Below are positions 1 to 13,872 of a stretch of 64,000 bases of DNA, in pieces. Origin of the DNA: Diprion similis. Its lineage: Eukaryota; Arthropoda; Insecta; Hymenoptera; Diprionidae. Below the pieces are notes generated by a model, which worked only from the letters and a program-made list of their open reading frames with translations, made no database searches and was not told the DNA's origin. The DNA lies in contig NC_060118.1 in NCBI RefSeq assembly GCF_021155765.1, forward strand, positions 8,928,001 to 8,992,000, read 5' to 3'. Position 1 is the stretch's first letter, and each line of letters starts with the position of its first letter. Made by a program: the position numbers and the translations under genes.

Positions 1-22
1 ATCTTGAAAAGCGAAACAATTA

Positions 23-334
23 GGTGTGCAAATGAAAAATTCCATTAGTATCATCAGATAGAGTTTCGAAAAATAATTGACACGTATTTTTTCTTTTTTC
101 AATTCAATGTTTATTAACAAAGATATAGGGAGTCGAATTTCGCGTGACGTCATAACGTTACACATTTTTCACATTGTAGTATATCTATATTTAAGCACAT
201 TGTGACGTCACGCGTTAATTTCAAACTGCTATATCTTTCTTAGGGAACGTTGAATTGAAAAAAGAAAAAATATGTGGCAATTATTTTTCGACATTCTAAC
301 TGACGATACTAATGGAATTTTTTATTTGCACATC
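23..334. mobile_element. MITE family A, palindromic, TA target duplication
   Basis: The two ends are inverted copies over about 140 bp each (left GGTGTGCAAAT, right ATTTGCACATC), flanked by TA at 21-22 and 335-336. There is no coding capacity. The structure fits a non-autonomous Tc1/mariner-type element. Each arm holds one TGACGTCA octamer (145-152 and 203-210). Confidence 0.8.
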
Positions 335-336
335 TA

Positions 337-3300
337 ATTATTGTCGAGTTATCGATCTGTAAAATGTATGCTCTGTTGCCGAAATGCAGGCGTTTTTCAG
401 TGCGTGTCCCCTGAATTGCATAGATGCAGGCGAATTCAACTTGCGTTACATTGTTCATTGGACATTTCGACGAAATTAAATCCAGCATGCACGACAATAA
501 GTTACTCATTCGATGTTTTCAACGGAACTGCAGCAATCTTCGTGTCATGTATAGCTATATTTCAAAGCTGCGTTCGAAAATCACTCACCAAATATTTACT
601 ACACAGTTATTATCAATAATTTGGGTAGAGAAAAAAAATAACGAGTCATATTTCTGACCGACAAGCTGATCTGCCGTACCGATATAATATAGCGCGGAGT
701 ACCGACAGATGCTGCCACTGTGCGACTCGAGCCCAAAGGCTCGATCCTAGATTTTTTTTTCTTTTAAATGTAAAGAGATCCAGAATATAAAGGGCGAGCG
801 TTTCCTCGTCTGTAGATCGCTTGCTGCGATCATACCACACTCATACATATTACTAGAGTAATTATATTATATCATCGGAAACAGGAAGCACCGATAATTG
901 AAACTGGGGCGTTGGCAAGGAGAGGATACTACGAATCTACTGTTTACAATAAGTAGCTGAAAGCAATATCGTTATACATACGTCTGTAAAACATGTACAC
1001 ATAATAAAATCGTGATGAATATATATGGAAATACACCGTTACACGCATAGCATATAGAGAGAGAGCTCGAAAAAACGTGGATTACACTTATACGCTGTTT
1101 GCGGGCGTCGTTCTCGTTTAAACGAAAGAGCCTTCTGTTCAGTTATATTATTATTCACTGCGAAATATTTGCCTCGTTAAGTATAAGTAACAACGATACT
1201 GCCTTACGGTTATAAACATACGACGTATTGTCTCATCGATATTCTGTTCGTTTCTTGCATATTTGCAATGCAATTGATCGTTACGTAAATACTAAATTAC
1301 AATGAAAAAATAAATAAATTATGCACCTCGTTCATCGTATATTTAAAATCTGTATAACGAAGTATATATGGGAAATTATTTGTCCTTTAAATCACGTATT
1401 TTAATCATCAGCATCGCCTCGCATGTGATTTTTCCTCGCATCCAGAGCATCGACTATTTATTTGTCTAGCGCGTTATGCATGTCGATGCAGCTTGCCAAT
1501 ATAACCGAGCCTGATGCACGCCTGCGGTATACGATTTCGATCAACCGCATCGTGAGTCTGAAACATCTGCGAGCCACAAACGACTGCACCCTAAACTGAC
1601 CTTGGCACGAGTCTAATCTGCACCCTCACCCCAGCAGCATTGGTATTTCCGATCGCCTTCCTCTTCCGGTTCCTCTTTCGAAGCCCAGACAATTTTTGAC
1701 TCACGAGCCGCGCCAGATGTTCGAAGATGATCCTCAGGGTCGAATGTTCTGCTATTTTACGCTTCGAGTCGATACAAGTATTGTTTATTTTAACGAGCAG
1801 CGAGACGCGGACGTTTCTTAACTTTTCTTCTATACTTTCAAAACCGTTCCAAAACAGGATATATACGTACCAATCGTTGCAATTGCTAATGTCTGTATAA
1901 AAATAAATCTCGAATCAGTTTTCGCATCTTTATTAACAGCGATTGAGTCATCCTCGCAAAGATGTATAATTGTTCCGTTAAACAAGCTCTCGAATATTAT
2001 ATGTTACTGTAATCATCCGTTGTGCAGAGTCGAGTAATGGAGATTGTGAATCCACTACGCCTAACGGAATTCGCTTGCACAGCTGGATACAAGAATTTAT
2101 TGTAAAGACACTCCGCCGGCGTGGAATGAAACGATGAGAATTATTATCACGGCCAAGTATATCGAGATTTTTTTCAACCATCTATACAACTTCGGAGTCG
2201 ATTTTTGAACACCCTGTACATTCTTCTACAGGATGTGCATCGGCATTAACAATCAGCTCAGCCATAGTGAGGCACCCACGTGACTTACGTGGTTCCACGG
2301 CTTCGAACGACTTGAATTCTTAAGCCAGTATTCTGCGGATGAAATCACCTTCCCGGCCGTTTCAAAAACGTGAAAACGCGAGTCAGGTAAAGGATAAAAT
2401 ATCGACCCCATGGTGCAAAGCTTCCCATCTCGACAGAAATTCCCTCCATCTTTGAACTTCCATGGAGTCCATTTTCTTCCATTATTACTTCAACAACCTA
2501 GATTGTAAGAAAACTTGTACTTCTAAATGAATCTATCAATTTAAAGATAAGTTAAATTTCTTCATTCAGGATTATTGTACGCACTTGACAAAAGAACCAT
2601 ACGACGATATATGAATTCCGTATTGAATTACAGGCATAATATCGTCGCGGCGTTGGAGCACATTTGTCGTCGAATAAGTAACACGCAATAACAATAACAG
2701 TGTGAGACGAAGACGCTGTTAGATACTGTTCCCGGTTTATTATAATACGTTACAGAGGCGAGTGTAACGGCAAGCCGTAGCTTATATAGCCAGCTTTCTG
2801 CGGCACGACGAGAAGGACGATATTGTAGCTTGTAGCTCCGATGCCTGTACAGAAGATTTCTCGACCTTGAGTCCGCGTCTTCGCGAAATGCTGCGAAACC
2901 GTGCCTCTCAACCGGCCGTTTACACATCATGGATATTCGTACACTCTTCATCACTCTGGGACCACAAAAACACTTTAACATGCTTCGTCCTGGAAACGAC
3001 GAGTCTTGGGAGTCACTGTCCCGGCCGATCTGCATAAGTTCATGGTGTCCATTAAAAAAACTTCAAGGACAGGAGACAAGAGAAGTTCGAAAATAATTCA
3101 AGGAAACTTCCAGGACGACTGGGCACCATGAATAATGCGCAAGAAAGTGTAACCAACGAAATGGTCGAACTTCGGTGTCTCGTTTGCTCGATCCTTCCTG
3201 ATCCTGACTCACATCGATCGATTTCTTTTCACCGAGTATGCATCAGAAAACGGACTTTGAGTCCTACGTTTGATTACCCTCCAGGTAGGTACATACATGT

Positions 3301-4227
3301 AAGTGTGCTCACACCTTTCGGCTGCTCGCTCGGAGGGTCCATGTGACACGTGTCCCCCCTTTGCTCCTCTCTTCGAGCAGGGTCGTCGAGTTCGTCCTGC
3401 AGGCAGCGAATATACCAGATTTTAAAACGTGTTTTACCTCTTTTCGAAAGGAGAGAAAGAAGAAGAAGAAGAAGAAGAAGAACAAGAACAGGAGGGTGAA
3501 GGAGGAAAGGAAGTAGAAGAAGAAGCAGAAGCTTGTACAGGCCTCGAGCAAAGTCCGAACTTTGGGCCTACAAGGCAGTCGTTACCAAACGGGGGTTCTA
3601 TGACCCATTTATGCCCCCCCCCTCTCTTTCTCTCTCTTTCTCTTCCTCGGTTTTACTCGTATGTACCCACCTACGTGTATATACCGTACATTCTTTCTCT
3701 CCTCGCGTTATCGAGTAACGAACGACGAGGAACTGCTGCTGCTGTGCAGCACTCAAGACCTCGAGAAACCTGGTGTAACAACCCCGTCCTTGTCCCAACG
3801 GTCAAGTGGAATGTCAATCCCGCGATTAGAATATATGCAGGAAACTAGAGACGCGTAGCTCGGCCTGCTTGTTCGCCTTTTCGTTTAGTTATATTATATG
3901 AAAAATGTATCAACTCGGAAGGAATTTACTATATATATATATATATACATATGTGTATGCGTGGCTAAACAAACAAGTCCATGTGTATGTTGCTTATTCG
4001 CCCTCGATCTGCACGCAGTTTCCACCGCGTATAAGCTACTTATCGCGGATTATTATTGATACGATGTATGTATGTACATAAAATTCAGATGTGATCTTGG
4101 ACTGAAAATCTCTTCGTTATTAAAACCTTACCGTTACGTGATGGAAATAATGATAGAATTTCACGGTTTGTAGAAATGCAATCGCGATACAAGACTACGA
4201 TAATTTAATCGCATCCGAAACATCTAC

Positions 4228-4267
<40 letters not shown>

Positions 4268-5092
4268 CTAGATGGTATATACAGAGAAAGATTTTCTGAA
4301 ATATGTAATTCACCGACGGGTCATCAGAAGTCATCGTATAATCCAGTGATAACCCGTTCATACATATGAATTTCAATAGTTCCGCGAAACTTGAACCAAA
4401 TTTCGCTGAATCAGTGTCTACAACAGTATAAACTTGCTGAGAAATTGAAAGTTTTAAACACGAGTAACGAAACGTACCTACGTGTTTGAATTTCGACAAT
4501 TTGGCGATTTTCATTCCTGTTTGCACGTATGTATTGCACGCTTTTCGCGATCACAGATCAAAGAGCTTGTGAGGAATTCCGTATCTACTGACGATGAGTA
4601 CACGATCAAATGATCGCGGTAGATCTATCGCAAAGGTGAATCACAGCGTTGAATATTTCGAGCTCAATATCAGCTCGACGTTCGCATACCTATATTAAGA
4701 CTTATTCCAGACTTTTCTGCGGGAATGAAAACAGTTTCTCAATACCAATTACATACAAGGCGAAATATATAACTTCCAACGTAACGTAACGTGATCCGCG
4801 TGCAAAATCAGAGCACAGTTTATAATTTATTCAACGAATAACGCGCGTATTCGCAAAATGAAACCTTTGCGAATACGTAGTAAACGTTGTAAGGATAATT
4901 TTCTTTCTCGGTAAATCATACGAATATATAATGCAAATGGGATTTAAAATGATGATAAAACGAAGACCGAACCCACGGCTATGCGACCTTTGAATCTCAT
5001 ACACTGTATGTACAGGGCAACTCGAGAGCGGTGATCCTGACCGTTGAATTCGTATTTTGACAGTTAGATTCGCGGTAAGTATCACCGCAGCT
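337..5092. other. intergenic DNA upstream of Chd64
   Basis: No gene is recognised. It holds AT-rich DNA with TA tracts (about 3930-3960, 4228-4263), an (AGA)n tract at 3459-3482 and scattered open frames. The longest is 135 codons on the - strand at 2628-3035; it has no recognisable motif. At 411-432 a short segment resembles one arm of the inverted repeat at 21128-21235. Confidence 0.6.
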
Positions 5093-5416
5093 CCGATTGG
5101 CCGAGGTTAAACCCGTCACGTCACCGGCGGCCAATCGGAAGCCCGAACCGCGTCCCACGTGACCCGGGAGTGCGATGCAGCTACGCGATTGGCTCTCGAG
5201 TTGCAGCTGGAGCGGCGAAGTGGAGGAAACGGAGCCGTGGAAGCCCGATGCTGTCACCTTTGACGGCGCACAGTAGAGTTGCGACCGTTGAAGCGGCAGC
5301 TTTGTTAAACCCGTTTCAAGTTTTTCAGTGTCTAATCGCGCAGTCCCTTAGTGTCATTCGTTCCGCTTGATCCTACGGACAAAGTAAAAAATACAAATAG
5401 AAAACAACAAACAAAC
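5093..5416 (+). promoter_or_regulatory. Chd64 promoter and 5' UTR
   Basis: This block is more GC-rich than its surroundings. It has three CCAAT/ATTGG boxes: CCGATTGGCCG at 5093-5103, its exact reverse complement CGGCCAATCGG at 5128-5138, and ATTGG at 5188-5192. A CACGTG E-box sits at 5156-5161 and a GTCACGTCAC stretch at about 5115. No TATA box is seen. TCAGTG at 5325-5330 fits the insect initiator and would give a 5' UTR of about 90 nt. Motifs are seen directly; promoter function and start point are inferred from the position upstream of the ATG. A further upstream non-coding exon cannot be excluded. Confidence 0.6.
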
Positions 5417-5470
5417 ATGGCTAACAACAGAGCAACCAAGTCCGGATTCGCCGCCGAAGCACAGCGCAAG
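5417..5470 (+). CDS. Chd64: Chd64 coding exon 1
   Basis: Encodes residues 1-18 and ends in AAG|GTGAAC, phase 0. Reading on past the donor gives an unrelated frame that stops within about 90 nt, which supports splicing here. It is separated from exon 2 by an 11,418-bp intron, so it is easily missed by short-range gene prediction. Confidence 0.93.
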
Positions 5471-8400
5471 GTGAACACAATTCTACGTTATCTTAATTTA
5501 CACCCGGTCCATAATCTCGATTTCAAATCTCTTCTGCACGCCGCGACGGTGTCATAAAAATATTCGCGAATCCCTCGGCGTCCCGTCCATATTGCATTTA
5601 ATTCGGACTTTTGATCCAGCATGCTCAGCGCCGGATGCTGGATACTCTACACCCCTGACATTCGAGTGGATGTAGGTCAACCGAGAAATCGTTATTTCCC
5701 AGATGCCCCGAGGCTGCTCCGGACTCTCCGTCGCCTCCTGGACCAATTTCCCACCTTTTACCCCCGCCTGCAATATCAAACGCTTCGAACCTTTTGTTCC
5801 GTCGAATTTTCCAATCATTCCAGGCCAGCTTTCATCAGTAGATCGGTCCTTTTCTCGCGGATAATCGCGGCTTTGAGCAGCCCCTTAAACTCGAAGAACG
5901 AGTGGAAAACATCCGTCAGAATAATATTTCACGCAAGAACTTCGGGTTTTATTTCATTTCGATGACGGGTGATTTTTTAAACTAGAAAAATTAATTCCTG
6001 TGATACAAATTCACGTTTTTTAATGTATTCGATAGGTAAAAATTTTACAACATGTATTAAATAGATTTGATTTCATGTACCAAGTAGTTTCTCGTTTCGA
6101 TGAATTTATATCGGATTCTTGAACAAAACTAGCATTTAGTTGCTTCGTAAAGCGATTTTTGATTTTCGCTAGATCAGTCTTTTCGCAAAACTGCTAATTG
6201 GCTTGAGAAAAGGGGCAAATCCAGAAGGTATAATTCACCAGCCACGCTTTTTAAAATTCTTTAATTAACGAGTAAAACGAAATTGGATTGCGAGTGAGCT
6301 GGTGAGTTTCGCGATGACCCAGTTTTGCGATTAACGTGTAAAAGGGATTATTCCACTTCCATTGTACGTAACCTAAGTACGAAACCCGGTGACCATGAAA
6401 CACTTTTTCAGCCGTCTGGAGTACAGAATGCTGCTCATTGTGCGACTGCCAAAGCTCGCCTAATTCTTTTCTCCATCATCAGGAAAATCAGCTTGCAGAG
6501 TCAAAATGAAATGCAATTTCCGATTTTTAACACCTGCAAAAGAATATTATTATTATTTTTTTTTTTTATTCTCGAAGAATAATACAAGAATTATCTGGCT
6601 GTATTATGTCACGATAATTGCATGTAATTTAGGTTTCCAATATTAAGTCAGAGGATTAACAGTCTTTTCTATTGTATATATATATAATACAGTAGCGACG
6701 GCCAATTGGAGCCGGAGAATTTAATCGCGGGAATAAAATCGTTATCAGCATGAGGAATCGAGATCGAGACAGCGGCTTATCGTTTCTGGAAAAATTCCCA
6801 GCAAAATCCTGGTTATATATATATATATATAATTGTGTCATCGCTATATCGAGGAGTGATTGAAATATTCTTAAAGAAACCGCCTTCGGCGATACATGAA
6901 TAATTTTTAAAGCATAAAACGAGAGGAATTATGATTATCGCAGAACGTGCGCGATGTAAGGTGGAAACGAGATTACTTTCCACGGTTTTATCCACATCCT
7001 GAATACCACGATGATGATGAATTCTCGTATAGATATTCACTTATTCATTCCGTGAAAAATATTGGTTGATTTTATCTCAAAATAAAAACCGCAATCGAAA
7101 TGTAATTAGCGTCGATTTATCGTATGAATTAGGATAATTTATTATCGTTGCTGGAACAATTTCACTGGTTGTTAATATAAAAAAAAAAAACAATGAAACT
7201 TGAATAATTTCTATAATTAGAAAATGACACAAACGCGCAGCGAGTCGCGAGTGCAAATAATCGCATAGAGCGTGAAATCGGTAAATCTAATCGCATGTCA
7301 GTCGCTCAATATTTCTTGTATTTGGAGTGTTACATGTATGGGTCGAGGCTAGTCGAGTCAAAGATACACAATCTGGGAATATAAAGATAGGTAAAATCGC
7401 GAAACACTGTTACAGTGCAATTGCCACCTTCGTCGCTGATACATCGCGGATATTGCAGAAGTATTTTTCAGTATATTCAACAAGTTTCGACATAGACATG
7501 GCGTCGAGAAAAGTAAGTCGGTTTCCGTTTGCGGTTTTAATTACGTCAGAGTTGTTTTGAAGAATTCTTTAACGACTTAAATTCTCCCGCGACCAAAAGT
7601 TGACGCAAATTTGAAAAAATATATATATATTAGGGTGGCGCAAAAAAACGGACTGTTTTTTTTTTTTTGAGTCTCGTGTGACAAAATGTTAGTTTTTGAC
7701 GTTTTAAGAGCCCACTCCAAAGGACAGCTCAAAAAAAAATTTTAAGAGATCGCTCCAAATTTTTAAAAATGTCAAAAATCGTCAAAAAATTAAATTGAAA
7801 AAATTGTATTTTCAGTATTTTGTTTGATTTTTAATTCATGTCGTGGTGTATTGTTATCGATTCTTTCTTACTAAATTAAAGAAAAATAATTAATGAAATT
7901 TTAATGTGAATATTAAAAGGTCGCCCGAAAAGATCTAAAGAAATATACCAAAAAATTGAAAAAAAATTATGAGCGACCTTTCAAAATTCAAATTTTGAAC
8001 TGAAAGTTTCGGGAACTTTTTTTTTTTTTGTCTGTAAAATTATACCATAACGAGGAAAAAATTAAAAAAAAAAAACGATTTTTGACCATTTCTGACGTTT
8101 CAAAAAATGTGGAGCGACGTCTTAAAATTTTTTTTTTGAAGTGTCCTTTGGAGTGGGCTCTTAAAAAATCAAAAACTAACATTTTGTCACACGAGACTCA
8201 AAAAAATGTATATATATGTATATACGAGGCGATTCTGTCCAGAAGAGTAAAATTTGCGTCAACTTTTGTTCGCGGGAGAATTTGAATCGCGTTAAAGGAT
8301 TTTTCAAATCATTTTTCACGGTTACGGAAACTTGTAAATTGTGGTAAAATCGTTTCGACGTGATTTCGACGTTTTATTTATTTTTTTTTTTTGTGTCTTA

Positions 8401-11400
8401 TTTTGAAAATTCGCTCAAATTAGTTCACCTCAGTTATTATTTCATTGTATTTCTTTTCCACTCAAGCAATTCTTTTCATCCTTCTGTTTATGCATCAGGA
8501 TAATTTATTTACCGTCACACTTGCAGAGTTTAATTACCTGCTCGCACTGTGTAGAAGATAAAGGCACTTAAGCGTGCAAAGAGATTGCAGGGTGAATATA
8601 TTTATATATATATATATATATATATGTACATACTTAATAACTATAATAATATAAGACGAGATAAAAATAATTTTGCGAAAAAGTATGACGGCCGGTTAAA
8701 AAGGCTTTCGTTATACATTTAATCAACGTCCAAAGTGAAACGGTAATTAGCAATTAGTCAGGTGTCCACAAAGCGGGTGTACTATATACACATTATACGC
8801 ATTAAGGTGTGTTCACTCGGAGCATATATATATATATATATATATATAGTCCACGTCGATTCAGCTAGCCTCCAAACGAAAAACATTTTTGATTTGCTTC
8901 GTATTTTTTTCTGTTGCTGTCCTTGCTCTGAAATTTTCTTCTGAATTTTTTCAGATTTTTCGGAACAACCGTTTCTGAGTAAGGATTTTTTAAATCCGAA
9001 AAAAAAAACACGAAAAAACCGACCATTTTTTTATAATCTGAAAAAAAAAAAAAAATACAAAAAAATTGTTTCAGAACAAGGACAACAACGGTAAAAAAAA
9101 AAAAAAAAACACGAAGCAAATCAAAAATCGTTTGGTCTGGAAAGTATATAGAAAGTTAATTCTAAGCTTCGAGTGCGTTGACGCCTCGTTATTTCACCTT
9201 CCAGGTAAAATTATAAAACGATGATCAACGTTCGCGTACCTGGAATATATATATCTGCTGCTTAATATCCACCGCGTGAAAAATATTGTTCCTTGAACCG
9301 ATTATCATCGATTAGTCCATAACGGCTTTCAGCAGAATAGATCGATATTTTCGGTTTGAAAATGAGAGAGAGGGAGAGAGAGAGAAGGATAGACGATAGA
9401 GTAAAGCTTGCCATATAAGGGAGGTTCTGGCCCTATGAGTCACCCGGATATCTTTATATTACTATTTCATATTCAACGCGACAATTTACTTAATAATCAT
9501 CATCATCATGAGGTGCTTATGAGCGTACAGCTGTACAAACTTTTACATACATGTATACACTCCGTATAACTTATATATACCTACAGTCATTGCCACTAAT
9601 CAAGAATCCGAATTCGGTTGTAGAGAGAAGTAACCGCGAAATCAATCAGTGTCTTAAACATACTTTTTTTTTTACTGTCTGTGACTGGTTCTTCGGATTT
9701 TCTTCTTTTTTGGTTCTAAATTTTTTTTTTATTTATTTATTTTTTTTTTATTTCCGTTGAGCAGAAAGATTAAAAAAGAAAAAAAAAACAACCACCACCA
9801 CCACTACTACCACCACCGCTGAGTTTTAAAGTCATTCATCTGACTCACGCGGCAAGTTTATAATTAGCTAAGTACCTACTTCGTCAACGCGTATTGAGTA
9901 ATACAATTATCTATGTTGAATTGCAGTTCGCCGGTCAATTGTTGTGCATAAATTGATTATTTATTGAAACGTAAGATATTAAGTTTGCTAAACAGCTATA
10001 ATAATAATAATAAGCAAAGAATAGAATATTATTATCAGATTTAATTCGTTTTTCAAAAGAATTTCTAACGTAACACAAGTTTTCCGGATCTTGATTTCTT
10101 GCGATAATTATCTATCTTTGGTGTTGTTACAAAAAGGAATTATTATTTTTTTTTTTTCTTTCCTTCTTTCCTCTTTTCTTCGACACGGTTTATTACGCTC
10201 TTCGAATTCATTCGAATTCATAACCGATCGTCGTTGATTAACGCGAATTAAAGTCTATCATATTCAACACCGAAATGACTAATCGTCAGCTAATACATGT
10301 ATACGTATACAGTAAATTCTATTCAATGTTCTATGTTTAGAAAAGAACGTTTCAATTTTTTTAAAACATCAAATCGTCGTCACATCGATCAAAAAAAAAA
10401 AAAAGAGGAAAAAGCGAAAAAAAAACCACAATTTTATTCTAACTATGCAGTATATTGCATAAACGAAGAAAGTCAATTACAATGAATAAAAAATATATTT
10501 CAACCCTGCATTCTCGTCGGTTCTGAGACTCTAGTACATAAACGAGGTACCTCGCACTGTATATATACTCGTACATACATACATACATATATCGATGAAA
10601 AACCGGTATAACAACAAGCCTCGAGGTTCTTATCTGAGCGCGGGTGGCCGAGGGGCAAAGTCTCTCTTCCCCGATGGAGATTCGAAACGATTCTTACAAG
10701 CGTATCCTTCGCACGTTTAAGTAGGAACAGCGTCTATGTGTGTCGAGATATGCCGAGCACACAAACACACGAGGATGATCCGCTTAGCCGATGTGTTTAA
10801 GGGGACACATCCCAGTATATAGATGGCTGGATAAGTAAACGAATTTCGAGAATTTTTATCTAAAAAATTGTTCATTCGATTACATCCGTTTTTTTTTTTT
10901 TTTTTGCTATTTTCAAGTTTATATATTATATTAAGGAAATGTTCAGTAATTTTATCAATGGACAATATATTGAGCGGTTCGTTTTTATTAACGAAACGGT
11001 GAAATTTTCGATTTTCTAACGTTCGTTTTCGGGACTAAATTGAACACCTTTTTTCGACTATAGAAAAAGAAAATAAATAATCTAATGGAAAAAAAAAACT
11101 ATACGAAGCGAACGAGACAAAATGGACAAAAACATTTAATACAAATTTGATGAAAATTGGTCGTTTCGTTTTCGAGATATCCTAGCCACGAACTCGGAAA
11201 CGTAGTTTCGAGATAATTGAATTTAAAATGTTCGACGAATTGGCCATAATTTCTACAATTCTTTGAATTTTATCATGCGATTTACACACACAATATTCTT
11301 CGCACTTTAAACTTTTTAAGAAACATTAATAGACATAAAATTGATTCTTTAAATATCTCATTCGAATGAAAATGTTTTAGTTTTTTTTTTTTTTATTTGT

Positions 11401-13825
11401 CTTGTTCTTCCGGGAAAGTGCTGGAAATAAAAAGTTAGGCGCAAAAAGTTTTTTTCCAGAAAAAAATAATCATCAGAGAATTCATCAAAAATAATCCCGG
11501 AGCGAGGATGAAATTTTAATTATATATATATATATAGAAGTGAAAATTCCGTTCCGGTGAAACTTTGAGAAAAAAAAAAAAAAAAAAACGTTTTATCAGG
11601 AATAGATCTGAAAATTTTCAATCTCGCGTTCGTTTGGCCTTTGTTACTTTTTATTTGTTTTATATTCACATATTCACATATGATATTTCATATTTTCATC
11701 GTTCACAGACAGTGGTTTTAACGACGACGTGATAATACATACAAGAAAACAAGACTGCACGATCAGACCCAGTTTGCCATACCTTATTTTACACGTCTTA
11801 TTCGAAAATCGCATCCTAATAAGGATCTAGAATTTATTCCCAGACGAACGTGAGGATTAATTCCTGTTACGAAATAGAAACGATCGCGACGATTTCATGT
11901 CGATCTTGCATTATACAAACAGGTGAATTATTATCAACCGAATTAGGATCTCCATCTCGAGTTCAATCAATCAAGTTATCCATACAAACATCACAGTAAT
12001 ATATACATACATATATATATAACACAACTAAATCGGTTCCATATATCGAATCACGAGCATCGAGAACACATTAAGACCGATGACGCCAGCCAATGGCCGA
12101 GTTTTTTTTTTCAATATATGGTCATATGTATAAGACAAACGATGTGTTCAACATGTGGGTCAACGATTTTCTCGGGATCTATTACTATACACGTATCTCG
12201 AACTGTATAGAATAATAGGTACCCACATACATATATATATACATGATAATACGCAGTCTGATCAATTCGCTTTATCGCCGGTGTAAATTAATGCCCGAAG
12301 CACGTATACGTGAATACAACTTACAATCATGTAGGTGAAAAGACTCACGTTTCAGAGGTATTGTAGTATGTATGTACATATATAACTATACATATACCTA
12401 TACTGGGAGATCTCGTCGTCGACGGTCCGTTTAGCTCCTTTTACGGACTTCTCGATCCAAGACCGCAAACCCGACTGCCTCGACCCAGCATCAACATCAT
12501 CCGATCTTAGAGTCTCTCAACTCGAGCCAATTACCCACAATTTTTTTTCTCTCAAATACACGTAGCGCCGATATTATACAATTTTTATAATGAATGTATG
12601 AATGAACTATAGTTTAACAGAAGAATTAAAAAATTACTAATTGTTTTGGAAAGAAACAATAAACTAACAATGAATTTATTCAATTCATCGTATCAATAAT
12701 CGTTTCCTTTCGCGTCCAGCTTGAATTTTTCTTCATATCACTTATCGGACGATGTTTAAAGATTTTTTTATTATTTATTCTCGTAATGCATTGTGCATAT
12801 AATATAATTATCACGTCTGGTGACCCAAATTTTCACGCGAACTGTAATTACCTGCAATCGAATTATTCCACGAACATATCTCGATTTTAAATGGAGAAAA
12901 ATAATAAAATCAGAATAAAATGTTTGATTTTCATGTATAAAAATAAAAAATAAAAAATTATGTTAAATTATTATCTAGCTTTCTCGAAAAAAAATTAACC
13001 ATAAATTCAACTTCAATTCATATTCAATAAAAAGTTTAGGCTGATTAATTTCATCCCTTGTTATTTAAAAAATTTCAGCGTTCCCACTTTGCCCCCAAAT
13101 TTTTTGAGACATCAAAAATTTCAAGGTGCCCACTTTACCCCACCCTCCCCAACACATAATGCAGGGTTCGACTGTATAATATGAACACCGTGTCGTCGTG
13201 TACTCTGCATGTATGTACATATGGCACGTTTATATCAATAAATTTGAACCGATAAAGCTGAGTCGAAATTCCACAAGGTACACACTATACATACCTATAA
13301 GCTATAACACGTTATACGTATGTATGTACATACATTGAATGACACGATAAATTCACTTCTTCAACACTTATAATACGCAGATGATAAGAAAAACTTGGGA
13401 TGATATCAATATCGCGTCTCAAAAGATGAAGAAAAGAAAGAAATGAAAAAAGAAAAAAAAAAAGACAAATTAAAGCAGAGAAAATTATACTGAAATTTCA
13501 ATATTCCCGAAATCGGACATCGTATAGCGTATATTCTACGGTTTATTAGCGTGAAATGACGTCAAGAAAAATTCACTCAATTTTTTTTTGTAGTTTTTTT
13601 TCTTCTTTCTTATTTACCGCTTTTCACACAGCTACTACACATGTTTACTTTAAATACATATATATGTATATACATATATTCGAACGCGTACGTGAATGTG
13701 TGTCGAGTTTATCGTGTTCGGATGCATCAGTCAACGGCACGCAGTTGAGTACATAAAAAGTATATCTCATGATGCGTGGAACGTCGAACGAAGGGGATAA
13801 AAATTTCATTTTCCAAGTTAACGCC

Positions 13826-13872
<47 letters not shown>

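Noticed and set aside
2628..3035. 135-codon - strand frame
   Set aside because: Composition and content look random (Arg/Ser/Cys-rich), with no motif or splice signals I can support.
10640..10670. GCGGGTGGCCGAGG, like a tRNA-Ser/Leu D-arm
   Set aside because: No acceptor stem, B box or T-arm can be built around it.
10797..10813. TTAAGGGGACACATCCC, like the end of the TTAA-flanked MITE
   Set aside because: No matching inverted end was found downstream; it may be a solo fragment or chance.
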